From Patagioenas fasciata (Eukaryota > Chordata > Aves > Columbiformes > Columbidae), in the NCBI RefSeq assembly GCF_037038585.1, contig NC_092520.1:145327104-145391103 (forward strand): a stretch of 64,000 nucleotides of DNA, in the 5' to 3' direction. Positions 51,118 to 62,154 of this stretch are shown here, piece after piece (the first letter of the stretch is position 1; every line of letters begins with the position of its first letter). The notes under the pieces are model-generated. The model was not told the origin of the DNA. It saw only the letters and a program-made list of their open reading frames with translations, and searched no databases. The translations under genes were made by a program, and so were the position numbers.

Positions 51118-51284
51118 AAACCACTCTGAGGTTAGGTTACAGCTATTGGGATTAGAGGGCGTCTCGTGGGCAGTTCAGACATCAAGCTATAGGTTCATGG
51201 AGCAAAGCTGAGCTGTTTCTAGCCTGATGTCTGAATTATGAATTAGGTTCATTCTAATTCCAATGGGGTAAACCTCAGAGCAGT
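51118..51284. repeat. Long imperfect palindrome (arms about 65-70 nt, loop about 30)
   Basis: The left arm (51118-51189) and right arm (51220-51284) are complementary in three ordered blocks. CTCTGAGGTT (51124-51133) pairs perfectly with 51271-51280. ATTGGGATTAGA (51145-51156) pairs with 51253-51264 at 11 of 12 positions. GTTCAGACATCAAGCTA (51173-51189) pairs with 51220-51236 at 15 of 17. Between the blocks the arms diverge. It could be an old non-autonomous DNA transposon or a conserved hairpin element. No known family is recognised. Confidence 0.8.
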
Positions 51285-52831
51285 TTATATACTTATGGCT
51301 AAGTGCTCCTAAAATACAGGCTATTTATTTAAAACATAAATGTAAAATGTAATATCTAAAAAAGATGTCCAGCCTAGCAATGCTGGAGCACAGCAATCCC
51401 ACAAAATAAAATCTGAATTCAAACTTTGGAGCCCTATGGAATGGGATAGCACAGCTGGCTTTATGCCACACGCTGATACTTCCAGCTAGACGAGATCCCC
51501 ACTTGTCTCTGGGTGAACTGGAACAGCCACAAGACTAAATTAATTTGCTTCAGCTCAAGGCACTTGTCTCTTCCACAGCCATGCCTGTCATGCCAAGACT
51601 GGGAGAGCCTTGGGTCATGATGCCCTCCCTTGGCCATTCAGGAAAGTTTCTTAGGCCAAGAATACTCTGCAGGATCTACTTTTTGTACTTTGATACTTGG
51701 GGAGTAGAATGGAGCTGAAGGGTTGGACAGAAAGCACAGGAATTATTAATAGCATCAGCAACTACTTCCATCTGGAGCCACCCTGGTGTCTGAGCTCATT
51801 CAAGCAGCAGTGCCAGCTGGTGAACCTCTCACCTTAATCATACGTTTTGACCCCTGCTGCTAACAGTCAGGTAGCTGTGCCAAGCTGCAGTCTACAGCTG
51901 GCTTATTCACAGGATGCTTCTGACTGCCTGCCTGGTGGGGAAGAGCGTTCAATGAGGGTTTCTGCAGGAGGCTAAGCCGTCCCTTCCTCTATTCCTTTTG
52001 CTCAGGCTACCAGATAATCTAAAGGAGAGATGGAATATGATGTTATTTTCCTGAGATGGGAGTGGAACAGAAACTATCTGTTATTTCAGGACAGCTGAGC
52101 CAGCTCATCACTATACAAAAAAATGCATCAGTTTACACTCTGGTTCTCTCTTTCCTCCTCTCCATCCTCCTTTAATTTCTATTCCAGGAAATAGATGGGA
52201 CAAAATACCTCTCAAGAAATTACTTCTACCTTGGCATTGAGTGAGATGTAGAGAAATCATGTGGAAACTACCATTCTCATGTTTGGTCAGAAGCTGAAGT
52301 TCTGTTGCAGATGCAGAAGCAGCAGATGTGTAGTGGACACAAAGGGCAAATTTCTTTGGGCATTGAAGAATTGTCATAAGGCTGAAGCAGTGCATAATTG
52401 ATTCATGTGGGGGTCCTGGGGCCAAAGATCATTTTATACAAATGTGCAGGACTTGGCAAAACTAAATGTCACAAGAGAGCTAGTGGGAGTTAAAAACTGA
52501 ACAGGGACAAAACTCGCTCTTATTGTTTTCTGTTTTGAAATAAACTAAATCTCACCATTTTGTGTGGCAGCACAGTGCTTACTCATAGTTCTTGGACGCC
52601 TGAGGCTGACCATACAACACTATATACTTGTGAGTGTAATAGACTCTTGGAACCCTCTCCCTCAGCTGTCTAAATCCATCCACAGATTTTTGGGAGACAG
52701 CACTTCATCTGTCATTCCTCAATATTGGGCTGGGCTCCACTCCATACAGGAGCAAGAATTAGAGCACTTTCAGTGGATTTTCAGGATATCAGCAAACTTC
52801 CCACGTCACAGGTAAGCATGAAGGTCACTCT

Positions 52832-52970
52832 AATCACAGAATCGACTGGGTTGGAAAAGACCTCAGAGATCATCAAGTCCAACCCTTCATCCAGCTTCAG
52901 TCCATCTACTAGATCATGGCACTAAGTGCCATGTCCAATCTCAGTTTAAAAAACCTCCAGGGATGGTGAG
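52832..52970 (-). mobile_element. CR1 3'-end fragment, minus orientation
   Basis: Read on the + strand it begins AATCACAGAATCGACTGGG and continues GGAAAAGACCTCAGAGATCA, the reverse complement of a CR1 3' tail. It goes on through ATCATGGCACTAAGTGCCAT and AAAACCTCCAGGGATGGTGA. It is short and 5'-truncated, as most CR1 copies are, and ends near 52970 where the sequence becomes unique. Confidence 0.9.
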
Positions 52971-53573
52971 TCAGTGAAGGGTTTTGGAGAGTGAGATGAA
53001 AGCAATGAAAGATTGAACAGTGGATCTCCATCCTGCTGCTGTTCTTTGGTCCACGAGTCTATAATCCCTCTCTGGACATGATCAATTGTGTCTGTATTAT
53101 CAATGATCTTTCCCTGGGCTATAACATTCAACTAGATGGCTAGCAACAGCAAGATCATACTAAAGCCTTTCGTTCAGTTGCACTCCAAGTGCAGGAGAAA
53201 GACCGCGTCTAGAATTGCTTGACTTCTTGCGCGCTCTCTACTGAGAGTATTTACACAATAAGATTTGGTCAAATTAATGTGTCTTTTTCTTTCACTTCAT
53301 TTTGATAGGTTACTCATCTGTTGTCAGAGCTATCTGGATTAGCATCTGGGTTACTTCGGAGGGGGTAGAGCAAGTCGTTGAAAGCATGATGGCACTACAG
53401 AACAGACACAATGCCTTTTTAAGGGCTCAGATGTTAGAATATCCTAGAACCAGCTGCATGTCTGGAATGTTACTTTCTTTGCCGATAACTGATACCTATG
53501 GCCAGAGGAAAAAATCTCCAGAAAAGTGTTGTAGGAGAATATGCATCAGTCAGTTAAAGTGGAATTAGAGAGG

Positions 53574-53665
53574 AAAAAAAACCAAAACCAAAACCAAACC
53601 AACCAAACAAACAAAAAAACACCACCAAAAACCAACCAACCAACCAACAACAACAACAAAACCCA
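53574..53665 (+). repeat. 92-nt A/C-only tract
   Basis: There is no G or T for 92 bases. Units include AAAACC, CCAA and ACA. The opposite strand is purely G/T. Confidence 0.95.
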
Positions 53666-55905
53666 GATCCTGAGATCCTGTTGAAACAGTTTAAGTGCCT
53701 ATCAAGTGACAACAGCAGTTTATTTCCCCTGAGCAAAAGTGATGGATATGCTTAAACATAATCCTACCTTCAAGTGTTCTAATTCTGATGGCATTTCTTA
53801 TTAAAGAAATTCATCAAAATGGAAAAGTACACACTCTAATGCAAACAATGTCATAAAGTTGACAGCACTTCTACAAGGTAGGTTGACATCTAAATTAGCT
53901 AAGAACTCTTGAAACAAGATGATAAAAAAATAAAATAAAATCGAAAGGAAAGAAAAAGTTTTGCTACGAGTCAGTGTTTTTATTACTTGATGAGTGTTTT
54001 GTAGTCTGTGTTTTCACAGCCAGTTAAGATACAAAGGCTAAGAGGATTAGGTCTTGTTTGTTTTGTTCTGTCTTCCTGGCTTTTGACCAGTGAATCAAGA
54101 AAGCTCCAGGCCCAAGTGGGTGTTCATACTCGCTTGTGATTTCTCCTTGCCTCCATATTTTACTTGAAAATGTACTTTGTTAAACTTGTAACTCATCCTA
54201 TACTCTTGAAACAAAACAGACAAATGCTATGGATTCAAGCTTCTGTGTCTCTTGGTGTTGGTATTGTAGGCATTGCTTATCTGCACAGGATAGAGAATAT
54301 GCTAATATACCTATTTATTCCAATGCAGACGACCACAACCATATCTGGATGCCAATATATGGAGTGCTGATATGATCAGATTTGCTTGTATATCTCCTTA
54401 ATTTCATTTATAAGGCAATAATTTTTTCCTACTCAAATATTTACAGCTTATTAAAATCACCCAGCAGGCTAATGAGGCCTACAGGGTGTTTCTATGTGAT
54501 TCTCAGTATATTTTCTCAACCTAAGCAAAATCAAAAGTGTGTAACTCCAGGATCACCTGAGGGAAAAAAAAATGCATGGTTTAAATAGGCACGGTTCCTT
54601 TTGTGTTGTCTTCTTCCTCCTGGTGGAGAAAGTATTACTTTTGTACTAGCGAACACTATCAGCAGATTACTTTGCAACCTTCTGTGAAGAATATGGCATG
54701 CCATAAAGAAATCTGCTTTTGTGCAAACCAGGTTTTTGATTCATCATAAGTCAGTTAGGCTATGTTATGTTTCAAGTCTATGGATTCAATAAAACAAGAG
54801 ACTTCAAGGTCAGGCATCATTCTGGAGAGCTCAGTTTAAGTTTCTAAAGCATAATTTTTCTTCTCTAAACATATAGGAGTTCCTTTGCCTGTATTATATG
54901 GTGCAAGGAGTAGGATTTGATTCACTGTCTTCAAGGAAGGTGGGTAAGTCATATGGAAGAACTAGAGAAGGATATTCATACACATGCAAAAAAACCTCAA
55001 ACTAAACAAACAAACAAAAAACCCCCAAACATGAGTAGGTTGGCTGGAATTCAGTTCTTTCAGGTTCTCTCATGACTTTCAGACTTTCAGTCTCTTTCAT
55101 TAAAAATCTTAGCATGACAGGTAGACCAAGATGATACAGTTTTGAGGTAATGAATCTAAAATTGAAACCACCTCTATAAGAAATAACAGAGAACCTCTCT
55201 GATATCTCTATCAGCATGTCTAATGTTTTGAGAGAGTCCGGAAGACATTTCATAGAACAAGCTTCCCTGGCTCATTGCTTTAGGTTGATTACTCATATTT
55301 TCACTTTGTAGTAATGTTTTTCTAAATGCATTTCATTCAACACATTGTTTCTCTGGCTACAAATGTCAGCTCATTGTTGAATAGCTAGCATTGTTTTGAT
55401 TATTTTATTACTTCAGTGCCCATTTGCATAGCAGAATCCTCTACAGAACTAATACAGCCAGTTCCTTGTGTCAAAATTTTCAGAAGGTTGAGCTTTAAAA
55501 GTGCACAGCTTTCAACAGCAGAAAGACGAGTGCTTCATCCTATGAAGTGTTTGAGGTTCAAGAAAGGCTCTTTACTTGTATAGTGGTGAGGCCAAGGAAA
55601 ACTAAAAGATCTTTTAAAATATTTTCACACACATGTGCAAAGACATCTTAGGACAATTAAGAGCTGCCTACTTAGGGCACTTGTGTGGATTGGCAGAGAA
55701 TGACTTAGCAGAGGTTTAAATCCAGGATTTTTTATATCCCAGCTGACAGGTCCAATCAGTAGGATATCATCTACACTGAAGTTATTTGGTCAACCTCTTG
55801 TGTGTCTCTCTCCTGCCTAACATCAAAGTGATCCTCAATTTTCCTCCTTCCTAAACAGTCTAATCTCTGACACACCCTAAGAGGATTTCCATGTTAATTT
55901 CTTTG

Positions 55906-55921
55906 CACACACACACACACC
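55906..55921 (+). repeat. (CA)n dinucleotide repeat
   Basis: About eight CA units followed directly by a run of A. It is short and probably weakly polymorphic. Confidence 0.9.
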
Positions 55922-58900
55922 AAAAAAAAATTATACCAAGCTTTAAAACAGAGTAATTTTAATCTGTCTCAGGCTCCTCCCAAGTCCTGACTACACAGTG
56001 GCTGGACGTCACAGAATTCTTTGTTCTGCTTTATTGAGACTTAGATACTTACAGTTTGTTTTTGATGATTGATGTCTATTAGAAGATCTGTAGCTTAGTC
56101 TTTCTTTTGTCTCAGAGCAGTCCCACTCATTTAAATAAACAAGAATTTTTTCAATGAAGCAAGGTTTTGACCTGTATTCTAGGTGAGTTTCAAATTACTG
56201 AAACTAAACTCTGCAGAAAATTCCATTCAAAATTTAAAAGTGATTTTGTGATACAAGATTATTCTAAACTAACATGTTCCCATTAAGAATTCTAATTTTA
56301 TGGAACTGATGTTTTTGACATTAAAATGTACAGTAAAAAGCATACTAATGGATGTTTGTGTTTTTCTGCAGACTCCCACAAGGTGAACATTCTGACCTGA
56401 GCAAATAAGGAGCAGGAATTGTTGTACTGAAGAATTTTGACATACTGATGCTCCTTCTTAGCCGAATAGGTTCAGCTATACTGATTATTGTGGGAGCTAA
56501 TTTGCCTTTGAAAGGAAAATACATTTCTAATAGTATCCTAACTTGTTTTTGATAGGGGAAATACACTTCTGGATTTCAGGTGTTAATTAAAGTGTGGATT
56601 CTTCCAATATGTTGCTGTGCTCCCACTAAACTAAATTACAAAATTTCTCTGGGAATAAGGACATAGAATAAGGAACAGAAAACTCAATCTCACATTGCTT
56701 GTCATTTCTTATATCCATCTAAGATGGTTGTTACCTCAACTTTACATTCTTAGTTTAAGAACATCCTTGCCATTAGGAGCTCTTGGTTACCTGGCCAGCT
56801 CTTGTTCTACTAGGATGAGAGCTGACTCACTTGTAATTAACTGGACACTTCCATTTATCTCTTCATGCTGGATCAACATGGTAAAATGAAGTGTTTAAAG
56901 CATGTGAAAAGCAGTAAACTTTAAAGTGGCATCTAATCAACTTGTGGAATTTGTTGCTGTGGGACATGGAGGCAAACAGTTTGAGAGTCAGGGTAGGATT
57001 AAGCACTTGAGTAGGAATAATACCTGCAGTTAACTTGTGAGGTTAAACTATTATGCAGTTTATCAGTTCTTTTGCTTCTGGGCATAAACTGCCATCACAG
57101 ATTGTGAAAGAACTCATTTTTGCTCTTGCTTATTGCTTCAAGCCATTTGTGAGATGCTTTCACAGGGCGTGGGGCACTCGAATAGGTTAGTACTTGAGGG
57201 GAGGACAGCAAACCGGAATGGTCAATAGCCCTACTGTGGAGCAGTGTCTGCCACGCTGGTTTTGATCTTCCTGCTTCTGAGGGATTCCACAGCCTATGTG
57301 GGAGGCAAGCAGACAGTCAGTGGGCTGCCTTATATTAAATCTTGTTCACAGAAAATTGTCAAGGCTGGGAAGCGATTTACTGTCCAGTCACCACATGGCC
57401 ACTTTTCCGTACAAAACAGAAGCTCTCCATTATGTGTGTCTTCTGGCACATAAATGTGTTGAAAGGAATTAGATCCTCTCCCGCTATAGTCTGATATCAC
57501 ACTTATCTGCACTTTCTCTTTCTGTCTTTTTGATAAAGAAAAAATAGAGGAAGGTTACTTGAACATTCCTGCCTTTGTAATACTTTTCCCGTAATGTCTT
57601 TTCACATACAGAGATTATAAATATGCATGTTATGGCTAGAAGTAAATGCACAGGCATTAACTACAGCAACAGGTGTTTGGGGGATTGTTCACTTCTAGAA
57701 TACTGGCACAGCACCATTTAAAGAATTAGCTGCTTGCCCTCAAGGTCTGGGGTTTATAAAATGGAAAACTTCAAAGCAAGGTGGTTCTGACTGGAAATGG
57801 CACCAACTGGATGAGGTGTTTTGTTCTCAGACTTGAAGATCAAGATTAAAACTTTAAATGCCTGGTTGTACCGAAGTGGAACTTTGCATTTAGATAGCAA
57901 AGCTATGTTTAGGCTGCAGGAGAGCAGAGAGACAGTACTGTTGGTAACCATGTTACATTAAAAAACAGGGTTAAGAGTGGCTCTTTTCAGGCAGAGATAC
58001 AACGTCTTCAGATAAGCGTGCGGGAGCATCTGATGGTCTTATCTCACAGAGTTAAAAAACCAGGAGAACATTCTGTCTGCTTTGAATGATAAATGAAACC
58101 AGAGTGTCACTAAGAAGCCTACTGAACCCAAACAAAAGTGAGTGATACTTGTCCTCCAGTTGGCGTCAAGGAACTAGTCAAGATGTTAGATATGTTGCTG
58201 ATCTCAAAGACAAGGATAAAGGGCTGAGGAACACAATCTAAATGCTTGTTTTATTTCCAGACCTCCGCAAATTTCTGCACTTTGTTCACAGACAGAGTGT
58301 TGGAGATGCTGTGAAATATGGCATACCTCCCTGATGTAGGTGTCTGTGTAGGTATGATAGGTTCTTTCATGTGTGCTACTGGATTATTTGGTTTAAGTAG
58401 CTGGACAAGCACTAACTATCTGCATGACAACTACTATCTGGAAATTCAATATGTGGTTCTACTGAGTTTACCAATCCCTGGAGGGACCATCCCTTTAAAA
58501 CCCTGTGTGCTGTGGTGAGTTGAGCAAAGGGACAGAGTACTACGAGATTACTAAGGGGCAGTAATTCCCTTTTGTTACACTCTCTGTTGCCAGATGACAG
58601 CTGTCAGGGCTTTGAGTGTGCCAAAATCCCTTAGCTGCACTGACCAACCTTACCCACAGTCTCATCCATGCCAGGCCCTGCCACCCCCATCAATCCACAA
58701 GCTTCCTTAAGCTCAGTCCTGGACCCCAGAGTGCCTGAGAGATGTTGCAGTTGTGCCTGTCTCTTGCTGTCCCGAGTTGCTGACTAAATTTCCAAGCTGG
58801 ACACCAGGCCTTGGTCATAGCCCTGTTTCTCTCTCTGGTCTGGGCTACAGTGTTGGTAGTCTTGTCTCTGGTTCTATCTCTTATCTTGACTAAATGACCT

Positions 58901-60881
58901 GACTTCCTGGATGGATCCCAGAATGTGTATGTAGCTTTGTCTCCAGCTCCGTCTCCAGAGACAGTTGCAATATTCAACATTCAGTATTGCACTGTAGCTC
59001 TGGGGATATTACCTGGCATTTTCAAAGTAAAAGAGGAAAGAATAGAGAACTGCAGCTGTAGTGATGCGCTGGTTAATGTCATGTGGACTAATTTACTCAT
59101 TGTGAACCACCCAATGGCATCCAGCTTCATTGTACCTATTCCTCTAGCTCAGACATGTAGCTAAACAATGTCCTAATTCTCATTCTGAGCCAGAAGGGTA
59201 GTTTATAAACCCTCCTCAAACAACATACAACCTCCTTCCTTCCTGTGAAACCTCCTGGGACTTAGCATGTGTGGGAGTGGTGGAAAAAGGGAGGGAGAAG
59301 AGTAGGAAGGGTGAGTGGAGCAAATATCCATTCCCAAGGGAGAAAAAGGCTGTGATAGTAAACTATGCATTCTATGGCAGAGAGGAAATGCCTTCATCCC
59401 ATGAGCTGTGGCCACTTATGAGGGCCCTGGCCAGGGTTCTGGCTACCTGAGAAGGAGAGGATAGGTCCCTGGTTGTATTCGGCCAGATGAGAAGTCTGCA
59501 AGTTGGGAGGTGTTTTCCCTGGTGGATGTAAAATACTTACAGGTGCTTCCTGCCACCTGGTTTCAGCTCCAGCTTTATGTCAGGAGGGGGGAGAGCTGTG
59601 AGCAGATGATGTAGTTGTGTCTGGAAGTTCTCAGGTGGCAGATCACCCCTTAGAGACTGTCACAGCAAGCGTGGATCAGCACAGTGAGCTGATTCCAGAG
59701 CTGTGGAAGACTGGGAACTATAACAGGCTGTATTTTTATGACCTGGAAAAAAGGACACAGGCAAGCAATGATTGCAGCCTTTTGTTTGTGGAATTTCTTG
59801 CCATTGTCATTTTATGTTGTCTGAAATGCACTTTAAGCCTTGTCTTGAAATGAAACTTTTTGATGCTCATTTGGAGGCATGCCCAAGGGATGCACTACAG
59901 GAAAGGTCTGTGTCGTGATGTGTGAAGTCCAAAGAAAAAGAGGCTTATACAAGGTTTAGCAAAGTTTGTAAGCAGCGCTTTAACCCTTTTGAAAGGAAGA
60001 ACATTTTCTCTCAGCCATGAGTGCTTTTTTCCCTCGGTTTTCTTCTTAATTCTGTTTATAGCCTGCTATAGTTTAATTTTTCTTGGCCATCAGACAAGTA
60101 AGCAAGTCTTTTATCTGCTGATCTTAAGGTGGAGTTTGTTTATACGTATACAAGATTCATAGTTACATAGCAGTGTTATTCCCCTCAAAACACTCCCTAG
60201 CTTCCACTCCCCAAATTCATAAAGGACTTATTTTCTGCAAGACCAAACATATTTCTAGAGTTTCTAGACAAAGCTATTTTGTGTATATATGATTCCTCTC
60301 TCATCTCAACCCTTCCCTCAACAACAGCAACAACAACAAAAGAAAAGGGAGTGGAAAAAAGAGAATATAGGGCAACAGGGCAACTGGGAAATCTTAGACT
60401 AAAGGGCAGATCACATTTCAAAACATTGTGATCTAAAAATAGCAATTCTGATTTGCCCTTTCCTCTCTTTCTTGCTCCCTCCCTTCTCAATGTAATTCAT
60501 TTTCTCTAAGGAAAATTAACATCCTGGGAACATATGAACCATGTAACAATTCAATGAGATTGATTTTATTTGCAAGATGCGGTTATGATTAAAAAATTGG
60601 TAACTGGTATAAGAGGAATTCTGAGACTACCGTGACTCGTGCAGCTTTATGTAATTCTGTATGTACATGCACACGCATGTGTGGAAACAGGAGTAATAAG
60701 ACTAGAATTCATGTTCATTTCTGTTTGTCAAGAATCAGATATTTTTATGGATTTCACATTAATTACTAAATATTTTGGCTTTGTGGACTTCTATTTTTCA
60801 AAGGACCATTACTACTGAAGTTTGTGGATCTACCCTTTTTGTATGCAGATCAGAGGATTCAGGTGTGTAAATAAGATTGGA

Positions 60882-60957
60882 GGGTTTCGGGGGGGAGGGG
60901 GGGGGTCTGGTTTTTTTTGTTGTTGTTGTTTTGTTTTGTTTTGTTTTGTTTTGTTTT
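60882..60957 (+). repeat. Poly-G / G-quadruplex motif followed by (TTTTG)n
   Basis: GGG at 60882-60884, seven G at 60889-60895, and nine G at 60897-60905 are separated by TTTC and A, which satisfies the four-run G-quadruplex pattern on the + strand. A T/G-only stretch with GTT units and about six TTTTG units (60929-60957) follows. Confidence 0.85.
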
Positions 60958-61934
60958 TCTTTTCAAACTTGCATTGGTGTTTTCAAAAGCAAAGAAGAAT
61001 TTTGCACCTTTTTGAGTGCCACTCTGCTGCAGGCAAAGAATGTAACAGCTTGTGAGAGTGCAACTAGAGCCAATAATAATTTGACTGACATGTCTTGGCA
61101 CTGAAATGCCTATTAAAACTCACTCTGTCCTTTCAAGATGGAGATTTTAATGCTGGGCACTTGTTTGAGCTGAAAATTCACACTCTTTATAGATCCAAAA
61201 AGCCTATATCCATGAAAGTTTCTCAGAAGAATCTAATGTTTCTATTGATCATAGAATAAATCCTTCAGTGTCACGAAGTTTCCAAGCCATGGAAGTTTCC
61301 AAGCCCTGTACGTACTGCAAACATGTTTCCATATGTAACACACCGTACTTTTCCATGCAGGATCCCAAAGATTCCTTGGAAAACCGCAGAGGACAGTTGA
61401 CTATGATAACCCGGTGACAGTTTTAGGAAAAAGTACATTTATTTTTAAAAATGTATAGGAAATATAGTAATTCTTGGCAGGGGTTAACTGTGGATCCTAG
61501 GGGTAGTAGAGTTTGTCACAGGAACTAATGTCTTCAGATATTTGATGAGCATGATTTCAATGACAAATAAGCCCGCTCTGCTTGGAAAAGTTTGGCAATA
61601 TATGTACTCTTGTTCCATGGGAAGGCAACTTCTTTGATTTTGTGTAAGAGATGCATGCTTTTAAAGCCAGTTACGAAGTAAAATCACTGATATTCTTTCC
61701 ATGGATTTGAGGGAGTTCCAGTAGGTGGGAGGTTCACTCTTGTACCTACACTTGCCAGTAACCCAAAGAGGTTTTTTAAAGAGCTGTTTATTACATGGTA
61801 TGGTAGAACAAAATTTTTCAACACAACCCCCTGTCTCCTGCAGCTTGCAGTGCTAACACAGGTTTGTGGTGCCTGCTGGAATCTGCCTGGATTTTAAGGC
61901 AGAGTTAAGGCAGAGTTTTAAATATGCTATCTAT

Positions 61935-61945
<11 letters not shown>

Positions 61946-61968
<23 letters not shown>

Positions 61969-61969
61969 T
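61946..61969 (+). repeat. Poly-T run of 24
   Basis: Uninterrupted T run in a T-rich context. There is no recognisable element body next to it to mark it as a retroposon tail. Its length may be an assembly approximation. Confidence 0.9.
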
Positions 61970-62108
61970 ACGCACAGTACAAGAAAAAGCTTGCACTAGC
62001 ATTTAGAAAATTCTGCATGTGTGAGAGACCACAACATCTGTTGGACACAGACTTCCATGTTGACTTTCTGCAGAATTAAAGACACTTTGTCACTGAAGGT
62101 GTTGTACA

Positions 62109-62154
62109 TGTGTAGGCAAATATCTATGTGTAGGCAAATATCTATGTGTAGGCA
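62109..62154 (+). repeat. 18-bp tandem repeat, 2.5 copies
   Basis: Two perfect copies of TGTGTAGGCAAATATCTA (62109-62126, 62127-62144) and ten bases of a third. The unit length is a multiple of three and one frame stays open, but there is no sign that it is translated. Confidence 0.95.

Larger units (their letters stand above)
45136..52831. other. Non-coding DNA with palindromes, no gene
   Basis: No gene is recognised. Notable structures are a perfect 12-bp inverted repeat (47950-47987) and a long imperfect palindrome (51118-51284). A block near 51400-52000 is less AT-rich. Open frames of up to 104 codons occur on both strands without any known protein pattern. Confidence 0.6.

Noticed and set aside
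62109-62154. Short regular repeats as a CRISPR array
   Set aside because: The copies are directly adjacent with no spacers, and the DNA is vertebrate. It is a simple tandem repeat.
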